From: Bryopsis sp. KO-2023
Taxonomy: Eukaryota; Chlorophyta; Ulvophyceae; Bryopsidales; Bryopsidaceae
Assembly (NCBI GenBank): GCA_030272585.1
Contig: BSYQ01000007.1
Coordinates: 3,042,001-3,106,000 of the forward strand
Length of the DNA: 64,000 bases
Direction: 5' to 3'
The notes beneath the pieces were generated by a model, which was not told the origin of the DNA, did not search any database, and saw only the letters and a list, made by a program, of their open reading frames with translations. The position numbers and the translations under genes were made by a program. This document shows, piece by piece, positions 31,703 through 42,800 of this stretch. Numbering within the stretch: position 1 is the stretch's first letter; each line of letters begins with the position of its first letter.

Positions 31703-32989
31703 CTGTTCACCTTGGCTCAGCACGAGGAGGACGTGCATTTTTGTTAAGTTTTATTTGATCATCGTGGAGACTTGCAGAGCTCCTGTGTTTATTCGAACCA
31801 TTGATTGGGTGTGTTTTTGCGACGTGGTGTTAGACAGCTCCCTGGCACTACCTCTCCTCTCCAACCCGGTCACGCTCTCTCTTCCTCATGGACGTCCAGT
31901 TGCTCGCGCAGTGTCTCACTGGCCTGGCAGTGCCCGAGTTGAACGCTCAATGTCGGGACCCAGATGACTTTCTCGACTCGTTCGAAGGTAAGCTGGGAAA
32001 AACACAAGTCTGGAGTGACGAAATGGCGGCCAAAAGACTTCCGTTCTTTTGCATCAAGGAATATCGCCACTGGTGTGAGCGATTGGTCAATCTCACTATT
32101 ACAGTGGATACACGCGGGCGGATGAAGTATGATTGGAGTGAAATCCAGACGAACTTCGCGAAAGAAGGCGCTGTGCTACTGAGTTTAGTACAGGATTTCG
32201 CTGATTGTCCCTAACTTTTGAGGTTGCTCCTTAAGAAGATCCGGAAGGACTATTGTCACTTCCTTTTCGGGAGGAGTCCAACCACTTTGGAAAAATACAA
32301 CGGAGACAAAAAGAAGAGATAAAACTCGAGGGCTGAATTACATTCCTCTTGACCGACTTAAATAGTCGAATCGCAACTTCTATCCAACTGCTAATTAACT
32401 GTAAATCAGCTTCTAATGGGTTCAGTAAATCGTCCCATTTTGTGCCAGTTTGTCGTCCTAAATTAGGACTCCTAATCCCCCAGATCATCAATCAAATCAA
32501 AAACCCCACAGGACCTGTTCCTCTACATGTCCCAGAATTACTCCATAACATTCCAGAAAAACTCGAAGTACTCTTTCCAATCGTATTGTCAATGCATTTC
32601 CAGTTATTTTTAAAAACAACCTTCCCCCCTGTCCAACCTTCTTAACCACCCACAGCTGATGACTTACGCAAAGTACGGATGATCGCCGGTGATACCGTCG
32701 CAGCATACACCTTGAGATTCGAGCGTGTCACCAACAAAGCAGGAGGCTCAGTTTCTGAGCAGGAGCAGATCAAGGCGTTTTTGCGCGGACTCGCATCGGA
32801 TGTACAGGAGAAGGTCATGAATAAAATGCCCAATACGATCAGCAAGGCAAAACAGTATGCCACCCAGGCGGCTGAAATCATCACATACAAACAACGAATT
32901 CGAACGGATTCGCCGCTCACTCCAGCACCAGCACTCTTACCTCGACCAGTACAAGCATCGAGTGTGGAAGAACCACCTACACCAACATC

Positions 32990-33891
32990 CATACTATGGA
33001 TCTGATCGATCTGCCAGAACCAAGGGAATATTAGGTCGGACTAGTGATCCGACCTGATAATTGCGTCTTAGAACCGAAATTAGTAATGATCGGTCTTTTT
33101 TTTTTTTTTTTTTTTTTTTTGCTGATCGATGATCGTGATCGTGATCGGCCGATCAAATGTTGATCGTGATCGTGATCGGCCGATCAATTCTTGATCGGAT
33201 CGGTGATCGGAACACCGATCCCGATCCCGATCACGATCAAGCGCCATGACCTGTCGGCACTTGATCGGCCGACTCTGATCGGTATAATCGTGATCGTCCG
33301 ATCATGATCGGTTGATCGGAATTGATCGACAATGAGCCGATCATGATCGGTATTTTTAGAAATGCCGACAAGTCACCACCCGCAGGTGTTTCTAGGGTGG
33401 AGGGATTCGAACCGGGTACTTAACGGACTGGAAGCAAACACACTAACGTTTGGACCACCCGGAGCCACGGTCATTAGGTCATCCGTGTCATTATATACGT
33501 GATCTGTCAGTCCGACAAACTGAGGTATATAATGACACGGATGACCTGCCAACCGTGGCTCCGAGTGGTCCGAGCGTTAATGCGTCTGCCTCCAATTTGT
33601 TAGGTCCTAGGTTCGAATCCCTGTACCTCAGAAACACTTGCGGGTGGTGACTTCTTGGCATTTGTGATGGACCGATCAATTGACCGATCATGATCCGATC
33701 ATGATCGGCGGCACCGATCCCGATCAAGCGCCGCGCCCTGTCGGCACTTGATCGGCCGATTGTCATCGGTTTGATTGTGATCGGCCGATCAAAATCGGTC
33801 ATCCGATCAAATCGGCAAAAGCCGATCACGATTTGATCGGTCGGACCGATTAATCGGCGACCGATCACGATTAAATCGGATCCATAGTATG
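32990..33891. mobile_element. 902-bp hAT-like foldback with an inverted pair of tRNA-like modules
   Basis: The ends are CATACTATGGATCTGAT and the inverse of CATACTATGGATCCGAT. An exact 8-bp duplication CCAACATC lies at 32982-32989 and 33892-33899. Subterminal thirds are almost pure reiterations of GATCGGCCGATCA-type words. A run of about 27 T lies at 33,098. The core has two tRNA-like modules in opposite orientation. There is no coding. Confidence 0.88.
33380..33635. other. Inverted pair of tRNA-like modules
   Basis: GGGATTCGAACCGGG with GGACCACCCGGAGCCACGG reads as a reverse tRNA-like module. GTGGCTCCGAGTGGTCCGAG through TAGGTTCGAATCCCTG is its forward partner. The forward module has an A-box-like TGGTCCGAGCG and a B-box at tRNA spacing. 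Features of a Leu/Ser-type long variable arm are possible but not established. Confidence 0.65.
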
Positions 33892-33944
33892 CCAACATCC
33901 CATGCAACTCCGTTTCTGGCGCTACCAGCACTAGGGGCAGTGAA

Positions 33945-34484
33945 CAGACGTGGGCGCCGGCAAGTTTTAAAGGACCGGACCGGACCGGAAAACCTGTCTT
34001 GGACCGGATTTGACCTTTCTAGACCGGATTTGACCTTTCCAGACAGGTTGTCGCCTGTCTAGTACGGTCATACTCGTGTGATCTGTTTTAGACCGGTGTG
34101 ACCCTGTTTTAGACCGGTGTGACGCCCAGTGTGACCTGTTTTAGACCGACCTGGAGCCGGTCTAAAACGGGAGAACAACCCTGTCAAGACAGGGTCGTTC
34201 CGGTTTTAGACAGGTCACATCGCCTGTCTAATAAAGGCGAAATCTTAGTGTGACCTGTCTAAAACCAGAAAATCTCTCAGAAATCCGGTCCAGATTTCTG
34301 CAGATTTCCGAGGTTGACTGGACCGGACAGGGACAGGACAGGATCGGTCACAACCTGTCCGGTCTTGTACGGACCGGCGTTTTTTCGCTGAACCGGACAG
34401 GACCGGACAGGTCAGCCGGTCCATGGACAGGTTGGACCGGACCAGACCGGTTTTTCGCTGCCGGTCCGGTCGGGCCCAGGTCTG
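33945..34484. mobile_element. hAT-like element built of ACCGGACCGG and GTTTTAGACAGG words, boundaries uncertain
   Basis: The ends CAGACGTGGGCGCC and, inverted, CAGACCTGGGCCCG resemble the CAGACATGGGC end of the 30,539 element. Subterminal parts are GGACCGGACCGG reiterations and the middle has GACAGGTC/GACCTGTC palindromes. The flanking 8-mers (GCAGTGAA and CTGTTCAG) do not match. At least one end has therefore been rearranged, or the right end belongs to another insertion (CTGTTCAGCCCATGACTG follows). Confidence 0.55.
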
Positions 34485-34542
34485 CTGTTCAGCCCATGAC
34501 TGGTCACGAGTAAGAAGTCTCTTCTTTAGATAGATATGAAGT

Positions 34543-34678
34543 TCACGAGGTAAGAGCCGAGGTCTGAGTTATTTTAACAGACCTCGGCGCTATTTCTATA
34601 CTCGCCGCCAGTTCTAGTGCCAACACACATGTGTTAGCAGCGAGTTCGGCGTCACAGCGAGGGTCGCCTAGCGAGTCG
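34543..34678. other. Short hairpins between elements
   Basis: GCCGAGGTCTG...CAGACCTCGGC (about 34556-34592) is a perfect hairpin. A second weaker palindrome surrounds ACACATGTGT near 34,630. No gene is seen. Confidence 0.5.
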
Positions 34679-34941
34679 CAGACATGGGCTGAGACCCCTG
34701 TGCACAGGACAGGACAGAACAGACTGTCTGTTCTGTGCACAGGGTCAGACCTGTGCTGCACAGGTGCACAGACCTGTACAGCACAGCACAGACAGGGTCG
34801 GTGCAAAATCTGTGCAGTTTCTGTACAGTTCTGTGTAGATTCTGTGCAAAATCTGTGCAGATTCTGTGCAGTTCTGTGCAGATTCTGTGCAAAATCTGTG
34901 TAGATTCTGTGCAGTTCTGTGTAGAGTCTGTGTAGTTCTGT
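34679..34941. mobile_element. Truncated hAT-like element cut by the second LTR retroelement
   Basis: It begins CAGACATGGGCTGAGACCCC, almost identical to the inverted right end of the 30,539 element. It continues as CTGTGCACAGG and TTCTGTGCAGATTCTG reiterations, then stops where the 5' LTR starts. No second end is found, because the retroelement's right flank is missing. Confidence 0.65.
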
Positions 34942-35214
34942 TGTTATAAGTGTACGCCGAGTATGTCTTTGCACTACTAGAGCTCAAGGGTTAGTCGTGG
35001 GCACTAACATGGCTCTAGTCATATGCTTAAGGTCCATGAGATCATTATAGCACGTGTGCTGAAAGGATGACTCATAGCAAGCCCAGGTGTCTCGCCCTGA
35101 GGTGATCCCTGTCATCTCAAGGGTCCCATCAAGGAGTGGGGGTTTGATGGGTTAAAGGGACTTCAAGGAAGGGCGCTGGGAGGTTATTTTCCTAGGAGAG
35201 AGAGGTTTATAACA
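34942..35214 (+). repeat. 5' LTR of the second Ty3-type retroelement
   Basis: The 273-bp segment starts TGTTATAAG and ends TTATAACA, a TG...CA repeat with an 8-bp inverted terminus. It is followed by a primer-binding site. No 3' copy exists in the window. Confidence 0.75.
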
Positions 35215-35217
35215 GTT

Positions 35218-35235
35218 TGGTTTCGGAGCAGGTGA
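35218..35235 (+). other. Primer-binding site of the second retroelement
   Basis: TGGTTTCGGAGCAGGTGA lies three nucleotides after the LTR. Its first 12 nt equal those of the gypsy element's site at 25,941-25,958, so both elements may prime from related tRNAs. Confidence 0.65.
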
Positions 35236-35767
35236 AGAGTCCGTCACGGAAACGACGATAACTTCGGCGTCTAAGGTCCGAATTGGACAAATAAGGTGTC
35301 GAAAAGTAAGCTAAGAAAAATCCGCTTCGTTTGAGTCCAGTTGGGGTTTATTCCGAGCTGTGTGCGGAAAGTTATGCTCTGTTAAAGTTAGGGTATTGCT
35401 TCAGACTTTCTGCAGAGTGGTTTTTCGAGTTGCGAAGGAGACCCAAGAGGTCCTTCGTCTATTTTAAGGAGACCCAAGAGGTCCTTAATATTTTTCGTCA
35501 GGATTGGACGATATTTTGAGATTTTTGGAGATTTTTCAAGCAGACCCTAGAGGTGCTTGTTGTGTCCAAAGAAAAATTAAATTAAAGCAGTTTACAAGGA
35601 AACACCACGAAAAGAAGAGTTATCCACACAAAGAGGTGGTTACAGATTTGTCTAAAGGACAAAGGGAATATCCACAGAGGTTTCCCCCAACACAGGTGTT
35701 GGTCTAAAAATAACTCTCATACTCACTTCTTCGCCGCGGGCTTGAAGTAGAGGGATACTGCAAGAAA
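35236..35767 (+). other. Leader of the second retroelement
   Basis: This 5' leader carries three copies of a GAGACCCAAGAGGTCCTT-like word (35,440-35,560). No capsid-type gag domain is visible, although a polyprotein with a zinc knuckle starts at 35768. The capsid-coding part seems to be missing. Confidence 0.5.
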
Positions 35768-38700
35768 ATGCAGAAATCCACCCAAAAGAACACGGGGCAA
35801 AGTGATTCTTTTGATGAGAGGAAAAATGCTACTGAGCATTCCTCTAAGCCTCAAGTTTCCAAGAGAAAATCAGTCAGCCAACTGACCAAAGCAGAGTTGA
35901 AAGCTCGCAAACAGTTGGGATTGTGCTGGTTTTGTGGAGAGACTTGGACACGAGGACATAAATGTGGAAAACCCAAAGAGGTTGTTACACATGTTTCTCA
36001 GAGGTCCAAGCCCCATGACTGGAAATTTCTGAGGCAAGATTTTTATTCTCATCCTAATTGTGACCCAATGGAAGTGGATAGTGCACATTTAGCGCCTATC
36101 GTGACTCGTGGTCAAAAGAGAAAGGAGAAACAGGAAGAAGCACAAACTTCTGTCCCTCCAGAGGATGTGAATGAAAGATCTAATATCCAATCAGACAAAA
36201 CAATACTCAAGGCAGAGTTTCAGCGTCTCGAGTCACTCACGGGACAAGCGTTTAGCTTGGACGGGTGTGCTAACTCAGACCAAACCAATGCCTTGTGTGC
36301 AAAGTTTTGTATTGGTGAGGGGATTTTTGAGACTACTCTTTCGGGTGAGCATGTATGGCTGAATCCTCCATTCAAGGAGCTTCACAAATACATTGATCAC
36401 TATGTGAGAGAAAAGAATAAGTCTCCACACAATACTTCTTGTTGCATTCTGGTTCCACAGTGGAATAAAGAGCCGCATCCGGCCTTGGCCTCTATGAGAC
36501 TAATTGCACAATACAAGAAGGGCATGGTTTTGTTCACCGCTATGAAAGGAAAGCGCCGGAAAAGACTTCCAGGTCTTCCTTGGCCAGTGAATGTATACTA
36601 TGACCCACCTGTCCCCTTGGTACCAAAGGATACTCAAGATTTACTTACCCAAGACAGGATGTCAATGCACTTTGAGGGAACTCTTAGTGGCATTCCTGCC
36701 CATTGTCTTTTGGACTCAGGAGCTAAGGGATTAGCATTCCTTTCCAAGAGATTTTGTGAACAAAATGGGATTTCCTTCAAGGTAACCACAAGTTCGCAAG
36801 CCGAATTGGCCAATGGGAGTTATATTGATATCTTAGGTGAAACAAAGATCTCTCTGAAAATTCAAGGCTTCCGCGAGAAGTTAAATTGTTTGGTGATTGA
36901 TCTGATGGAGAAATTTGATATCATTTTGGGTGATACGTGGTTGCGAAATCGCAAGGCAGTCTTGGACTTCTTTGAGAAGAAGTGTGCCGTGACGAATTCC
37001 GCAAGCCAACGGATCTTGATACGCCAGGGTCTTTTGCCCAAGGCCACTGGTGGAGAACAAAGCATTCCCCACAAAAATGTTGGTTCCTTACTCACTATTC
37101 CACAGGTGAAGAGAAAACTCAAGGATTCCTCTCTTCAACCATTTCTGGTGGTAATTCGTGAAGTACAGGACGTACCCGCACATGTAAGTGTAGCGGAGGA
37201 AACCGGTGAATCAGATCAAGTCCCTGAGAAGGAGATGGAATCTCTCTTGGAGGAATTTGATGATTTGTTTGTAACTGGTTTGGCGGAATATCCCCCGGAA
37301 AGAGCCGTAGAAGTGGACATTCCTTTAGAAGAAGGTACACGTCCTGTAAACCGGCCACTTTTTCGGTATTCACCCGCAGAGCGGCAAGAGATTCAGGATC
37401 AATTGTCCGAACTCTTAGCCAAAAAGCTCATAAGACCTAGTTCTAGCCCTTGGGGTGCTCCGGTTCTTTTCGTACCGAAAAAGGATGGAGGCTTTAGGAT
37501 GTGCATAGACTACAGGGGTCTTAATAAAGTAACTATCCGGAATCAGTTCCCGATTCCACGGATCGACGATCTCTTGGATGAGTTACAAGGCTCGAGATGT
37601 TTTACTTCTCTTGACCTGAGAGCCGGATACTGGCAGGTCAGAGTCAAGGAAGATGACATCCCCAAAACAGCCTTCAAAACACCCTTTGGTTTATTTGAGT
37701 ACCGGGTGCTCCCGATGGGATTATCAAACGCACCGGCAGTGTTTCAGACACTGATGAACTCAGTCTTCCATGGTATGATTGGCAAATATGTCTTGATCTA
37801 CTTGGATGATATTTTAGTTTTTTCAAAGACACCAAAGGAACATTTGAAACATCTTCGAGAAGTCTTACAAAGGTTGCGAGAACATAAATTGTTCTTGAAG
37901 AAGTCCAAATGTGGCTTCTCCAATGACTGATCTTCTCAAAAAGAAGAAGCCATGGGAATGGACTCACGAGTGTGAGACAGCTTTTGAAGGGGTGAAAACG
38001 GCACTCACGGAAGCACCGTGTTTGGTTTTGCCGGACTTCTCTAAACCTTTCGAAGTAATCACTGATGCTTCTACAAAGGCAATTGGAGCAGTTCTCCTGC
38101 AAGAAGGACACCCAATAGCTTATGAAAGCAAAAAGCTGCAAGGTCCACAACTCAATTGGTCGACGAGTGATCAGGAAATGTATGCTACTGTGTATGCACT
38201 TCAATTATGGAGATGCTACTTGCAAGGCAGAAAATTCCGAGTGATTACCGACCATAGTCCAAACACATTCTTTCATTCCCGATCGACCTTGAATCGACGG
38301 CAGGTCCGCTGGCTAGAATTGCTCCATGATTTCCAATTTGAATGGGAGTATAGACCAGGGCGAGTAAATGTGGCTGATCCCTTGTCACGTATACCGTCTT
38401 CTCCTTCTTCAATTGGAGTATTATGCGAGACCGTGAGATCGAGTGGCTTGGTTTCTAGACCGCGGGATCCTGAGGTCCCATCTCTGCCTCGGGGTTATCA
38501 TACCCAGTTGGAGTCAAGGCTGGTTGAAGGGTACACCAAAGATCCTTGGTATCAAACTCTGGAAGCTGCCCAGATGTTACAGAACCAAGATGGAATTTGG
38601 TGGAATGGAAATGTGATATCAGTACCAAATGATGGATCATTGAGACAAGAAATAATCCAAGATTGCCATAGCACTGTCTATTCGGGTCACTTTGGAGTGG

Positions 38701-39250
38701 CTAAGACAAGTCGGCAAATCAAGAAACATTTCTGGTGGCCTCAAATGGAGGACCAAATCAAATCCTATGTGCGAGGATGTGACTCATGTCAAAGGCATAA
38801 AGGGAGGCAAACAAAGCCACAAGGCCCTCTGAAACCCTTGCCTATCCCGAAGGCACAATGGGAAAATGTTTCGATGGATTTTGTCACTAATCTCCCACCA
38901 TCCAGAGGAGAAGGTCATGATGCAATCCTCGTATTTGTGGATATGTTGACCAAAATGGTTCATTTGGCGGCAACAAGTACAGAGTGCTCAGCCGTAGATG
39001 CAGCAAAACTCTTTGTGAACCATGTATTCAAAGCACATGGTATGCCAAAGAAGTTGGTCACAGATAGAGACCCGAGATTTGTATCGCACTTCTTCAGGGA
39101 GTTGTGCTATACATGGGAAATCTCACAGGCCTTGTCTTCGGCTTATCACCCACAAACAGATGGGCAAACCGAAGCTATGAACAAAGTCATGGAGGATACA
39201 CTCCGCCACTTTGTCGGGCCATCCCAAAAGAATTGGGCGGATTTGTTACA
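35768..39250 (+). pseudogene. Retroelement polyprotein with Dam-like methyltransferase domain, internally deleted and 3'-truncated
   Basis: Frame 1 (35768-37930, 720 codons) has a basic start and a zinc knuckle at 53-66 (CWFCGETWTRGHKC, CX2CX7HXC). A Dam-like adenine-methyltransferase domain at about 148-280 follows (LDGCANSDQTNALC; EHVWLNPPF with catalytic-type NPPF at 199-202). Then come an aspartic protease (LLDSGA, 315-320) and RT up to YLDD (678-681). Frame 2 (37911-39250) resumes at the thumb/RNase H (VITDASTKAIGAVL) and integrase (HSTVYSGHFGVAKT; CDSCQRHKG; VTDRDPRFVSHFF; QTDGQTEAMNKV). About 55-60 residues are missing at the junction. The integrase is cut off after KNWADLLQ at an AT repeat, before chromodomain and 3' LTR. 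Confidence 0.88.
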
Positions 39251-39254
39251 GTAC

Positions 39255-39820
39255 ATATATATATATACATCTGCCATGTTCTTTCTAGCTCCGTCACAGC
39301 TTGGCGTCAAAGAATACGATTCGCATCTGGCACAAAGGCAAGGAAAACAGCGCTGCTGGTTTGTTTCAGTGTTTCGCGCGCGAAACATGACGGTTGAAAT
39401 TGGGAGGGGATTTCAGCAAAGCAGGGAAAATTCGTGAGTCAACTCCCAATTCATCCGACTGACGCGCGAAAAATATACCAAACGAAAGTGCTTGGCATGC
39501 TGATTCCAGTCAGGTTTTCCAATCATGAATCCACCTTGTATGGATGGTGAGCTTTGGTTTGTTTGTCTTGTCTTTTTTTGTTAACAAAATGGATTTCCAA
39601 CAAGGAAACAGTAGGAGAATTGACAACACATCCCTCCCAGAAAGGCCCTTTCAAATCATACCCTCCCCCAAAAAACTACTTCAAGCAACTGATTGCTTGA
39701 TGCCTCGACAAACAGAGCTCAAAAGTCGCACCCTCCCAATTTCCTAAGATCCACCCTCCTAATTTCCTAAGATCACCCCCTTCCATCCCCCAAAAACAAA
39801 CGCAAGGAAAAATACCAAAA
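39255..39820. other. Intergenic stretch between retroelement remnant and dynein gene
   Basis: It starts at an ATATATATATA run where the integrase breaks off. Near 39,367-39,472 there is an imperfect inverted repeat with TTTCGCGCGCGAAA at one end and ACGCGCGAAA at the other, enclosing AATTGGGAG/CTCCCAATT arms. The rest is C-rich, with TCCCCC and CTAAGATC repeats near 39,745. It includes the 3' leader of the dynein gene. No gene is seen. Confidence 0.5.
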
Positions 39821-42800
39821 CTATTGTGAAAGCGACAACAAGAAAGCTACTCCTCTTCTAATCCAATGATCTTGTGGTTTATCCGATGAAATCATCAAGT
39901 CCATAACGAAGTTTGTCGAATGCCCTGTGGTTGCAAGGACCCCTCTTCTCTCAGGCGTTTTGTACAGAGGGCATTCGTAATGCGGGAACACATTTTGCTT
40001 GGAAATCTCGACCGGAGTAAAAAGCATCATTGGAGCAGGAGTAAACAGCACCTGATCATCAATCCATGTTTGAATTAGACCACCAGTCGACGTAGATTCA
40101 GTTTTGCAGGATGTCAGACAGAGCTTTGCTTCCAGAAAAGTATATATTGACACTGAAAACCATGATTAGAGGCGATGAGTCACCTTGGGGTCTGATTCTG
40201 TCAGCATCATTGTATCGTAATCCCATTTTGCCCCCTCCACAAACATCCCCTTGACATAAGCTCCGTCCTCCGGCGGCTCGTTGTACTCAGCGGCTGGCAA
40301 ACACTCGTAGTTGAAAATAATGGTGTCGATGGGAATCTTGTATTTCCTTGCGAAATTCTGTTTCACTCCGGTCAAAAAGGCATGAGTGAAGTAAAACCCT
40401 GAGATCCAATACGCGCAGGGGGTTCCCTTGTCTATCCATGTGGACAGCATGTCGATTCGCTCTATCAAATCGTTGACGTAGCTAGCCAGGGGCATCAAAC
40501 TCGGGTAAGACTTCCCCATCCATAGGGCCGGCACCTTGGCGTCGAACATTGCATTCCCCACCTGAACACACCAGATCAACAGCCCGGTCCTCAAGAGAAT
40601 CATAATATCAAAAGGATGCAAAAAAATGCAAAGATGTCTGAAGAGATGGTGATAATGACTTGGCTCTGGTACAAAGGAAAAAAAAAACCCATCAAAGTGC
40701 AATGGTATATGAGTTGTAACTGTAGCTTTGTTGGACTGGAGGGCTGGGGAAGATATGGAGGTGAAGCAGATCTGACGCAGATCAGGTCTAGACCCCCTTG
40801 CCGTCACTCGGAAGGAATAAACAAGCACATATGACTGTTCTGTATATCCATCCTATTCAGTGTTTTTCTCACCTGCTCCAAATCTCCCGACATGACCACC
40901 AGACCCTTCAGCGCCTTTTGTAAAGCCTTCAAGCTGCTGTGAATCACTTCGATCAATCCATTGAAGCGAACCACCTCCTGACACAGCACCGTATTCATGC
41001 TTTCATAGTACTCCACTGGAAACTTGTAGCGAACCAGCTCCACATCAAACACTGCTGGCAGCCGTGCATCGATGTCCGCAGCCAAATCTGACAACACTTG
41101 CTCCTTGCTTTGACTAGCCCCCGATGAGGATGACCCTTCACAGAAAAATTACAACAAAAATCAATTCAGGGTCAGTCACAGTACCCATTGTTGTTATTGC
41201 TATTGAATACTGACCCCGCCCCCTATATGTTCTGACTCTGCCCCTCAGATCATCCAGAAAATCATTTATCTTTTTGAAAGATGAAATATCACACTTTTGG
41301 TACAAACCCCAAGGTACAAGTGCTGTGAGTCTATGACTGGAAATGTACATTTCGATGGTTTCACTGCTTCGTATTTCACAAACATTGGCGTTCCAATTGA
41401 TTTCGATCCATGTTCGTCCTGCCCCACCGTATTCCCCCCGATCTTACACCACAACTGGGGTTTAACAGTTTTGTACATGAAACAAAATTATATGACGCTC
41501 ACCTTGAGTAGAAAGAATAGACAACAGCAGGAGATCTGTTTCTTGTTGGTCTTTTGTGATGTCAGCATTTGCATGGAGGCCGAACACCTCCGGAGCCGCA
41601 GTGATGGGCAAGCTTTTGATAAAATCCAGGTAATCATCGTATTCTCCCTCTGGCGGGGGGTAGTAGACCCCAGATGGGGAATAAACATACGAATCGTCCA
41701 GTGCATCTTCGCAGTAAAAGATGTTCAAAATACTCATCAAGGTTTTCCGGTCATGGGCGTCCGTGACACGGCCACCGTAGTTGCATTCCCCAGTCAGATA
41801 CTTCAGAGCCTGTGCGAATCAACACTAGATTATCCAAACCAGCAGCACTTCAACAAAAAGCCCGGCATTGGGTGAGAATGACTCTTTGAGAAAATCTATG
41901 GTATTCTGCAAATGCTGCTTTCTGGTGAGGTTTCAGAAAAGATTCGCACGCCAGTCAATCATCCTGTTTTCCCCCAGATTACTGCAATTGAGCGTCTTCC
42001 TTTTCAAACAGCTATGTAGTTGCCACCCCACCTTGAGAGGGGTGATGTTTGGGAATTCGTTCAGAAACATGTGCAGCTGTCTGACACTGATGACAAAATC
42101 TGGTTGACTGAATTGGTAAGGCACGTTCCATCCCAGGGGTCCAAACTTCAGACGCTCTTGAACGACTGCATGGAAGAAGCACAGACCAAACAGGAGCTTC
42201 TTGAATTCGGCCGGTTTCACCACTCCGCCGAAAAAGGAAGGGTCGTTGACTGGATCTGTCAAATAGCTCTGCAAGACATTTGCCCTGAGACCCTGCAGGA
42301 AAAAAAAACAAACCAATGGTTGATTATTTTTTCCTGTTTGTTTCTTGTCTGCCAGGGGGATCGCTGCGTGGAGGGGTCAACTTCTTTAGTGTATTGCAAA
42401 ATTGCCCACAGGCCTATATGACTATGAAAAACTTGTGGGGCAATCCAGTGTTATTTTTTTTGTATGTTAGCAAAATATGTGCAATCACCTTGGGTGGTTC
42501 ATTCGTCATTTTGACCCCATTCTGCAGGATGGACACAGGGAAATCATCGGAGGGATACGATGTCAGCCAAAGTCTGAACGCAGGGTTTGTGTTTTCTGCA
42601 GTGAGACCCTCGCAAACTTTCTCCAGGGTGGGCATCCAACTGACTGCCAGGTGGCAATTCTGGAGCACAACCCAGCCTCCCTGGCTTTGGGCACTCTGAA
42701 TGAGAAGCTCAGCTTTTGGTCCTTGTCCTTGGCCCAAAGATATGCCGTTTACCTAAGAGGAAAAACACGAAAAGGGGGGAACAGAAAAAACGAACTTATA

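Larger units (their letters stand above)
31888..33944 (+). pseudogene. Degraded gag-like retroelement fragment
   Basis: A first open piece (31888-32214, MDVQLLAQCLTGLAVPELNA) has the hydrophobic/acidic look of a gag N terminus. A second, after a non-matching stretch with stops (32215-32650), is clearly a retrotransposon gag core: GDTVAAYTLRFERV, EQEQIKAFLRGL, SKAKQYATQAAEI. The hAT-like element at 32990-33891 splits this second piece; removing it with one CCAACATC copy restores the frame into ATPFLALPALGAVNRRG. The downstream part is lost at 33,945 where another element begins. No RT, integrase or LTR pair was found for it. Confidence 0.6.
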
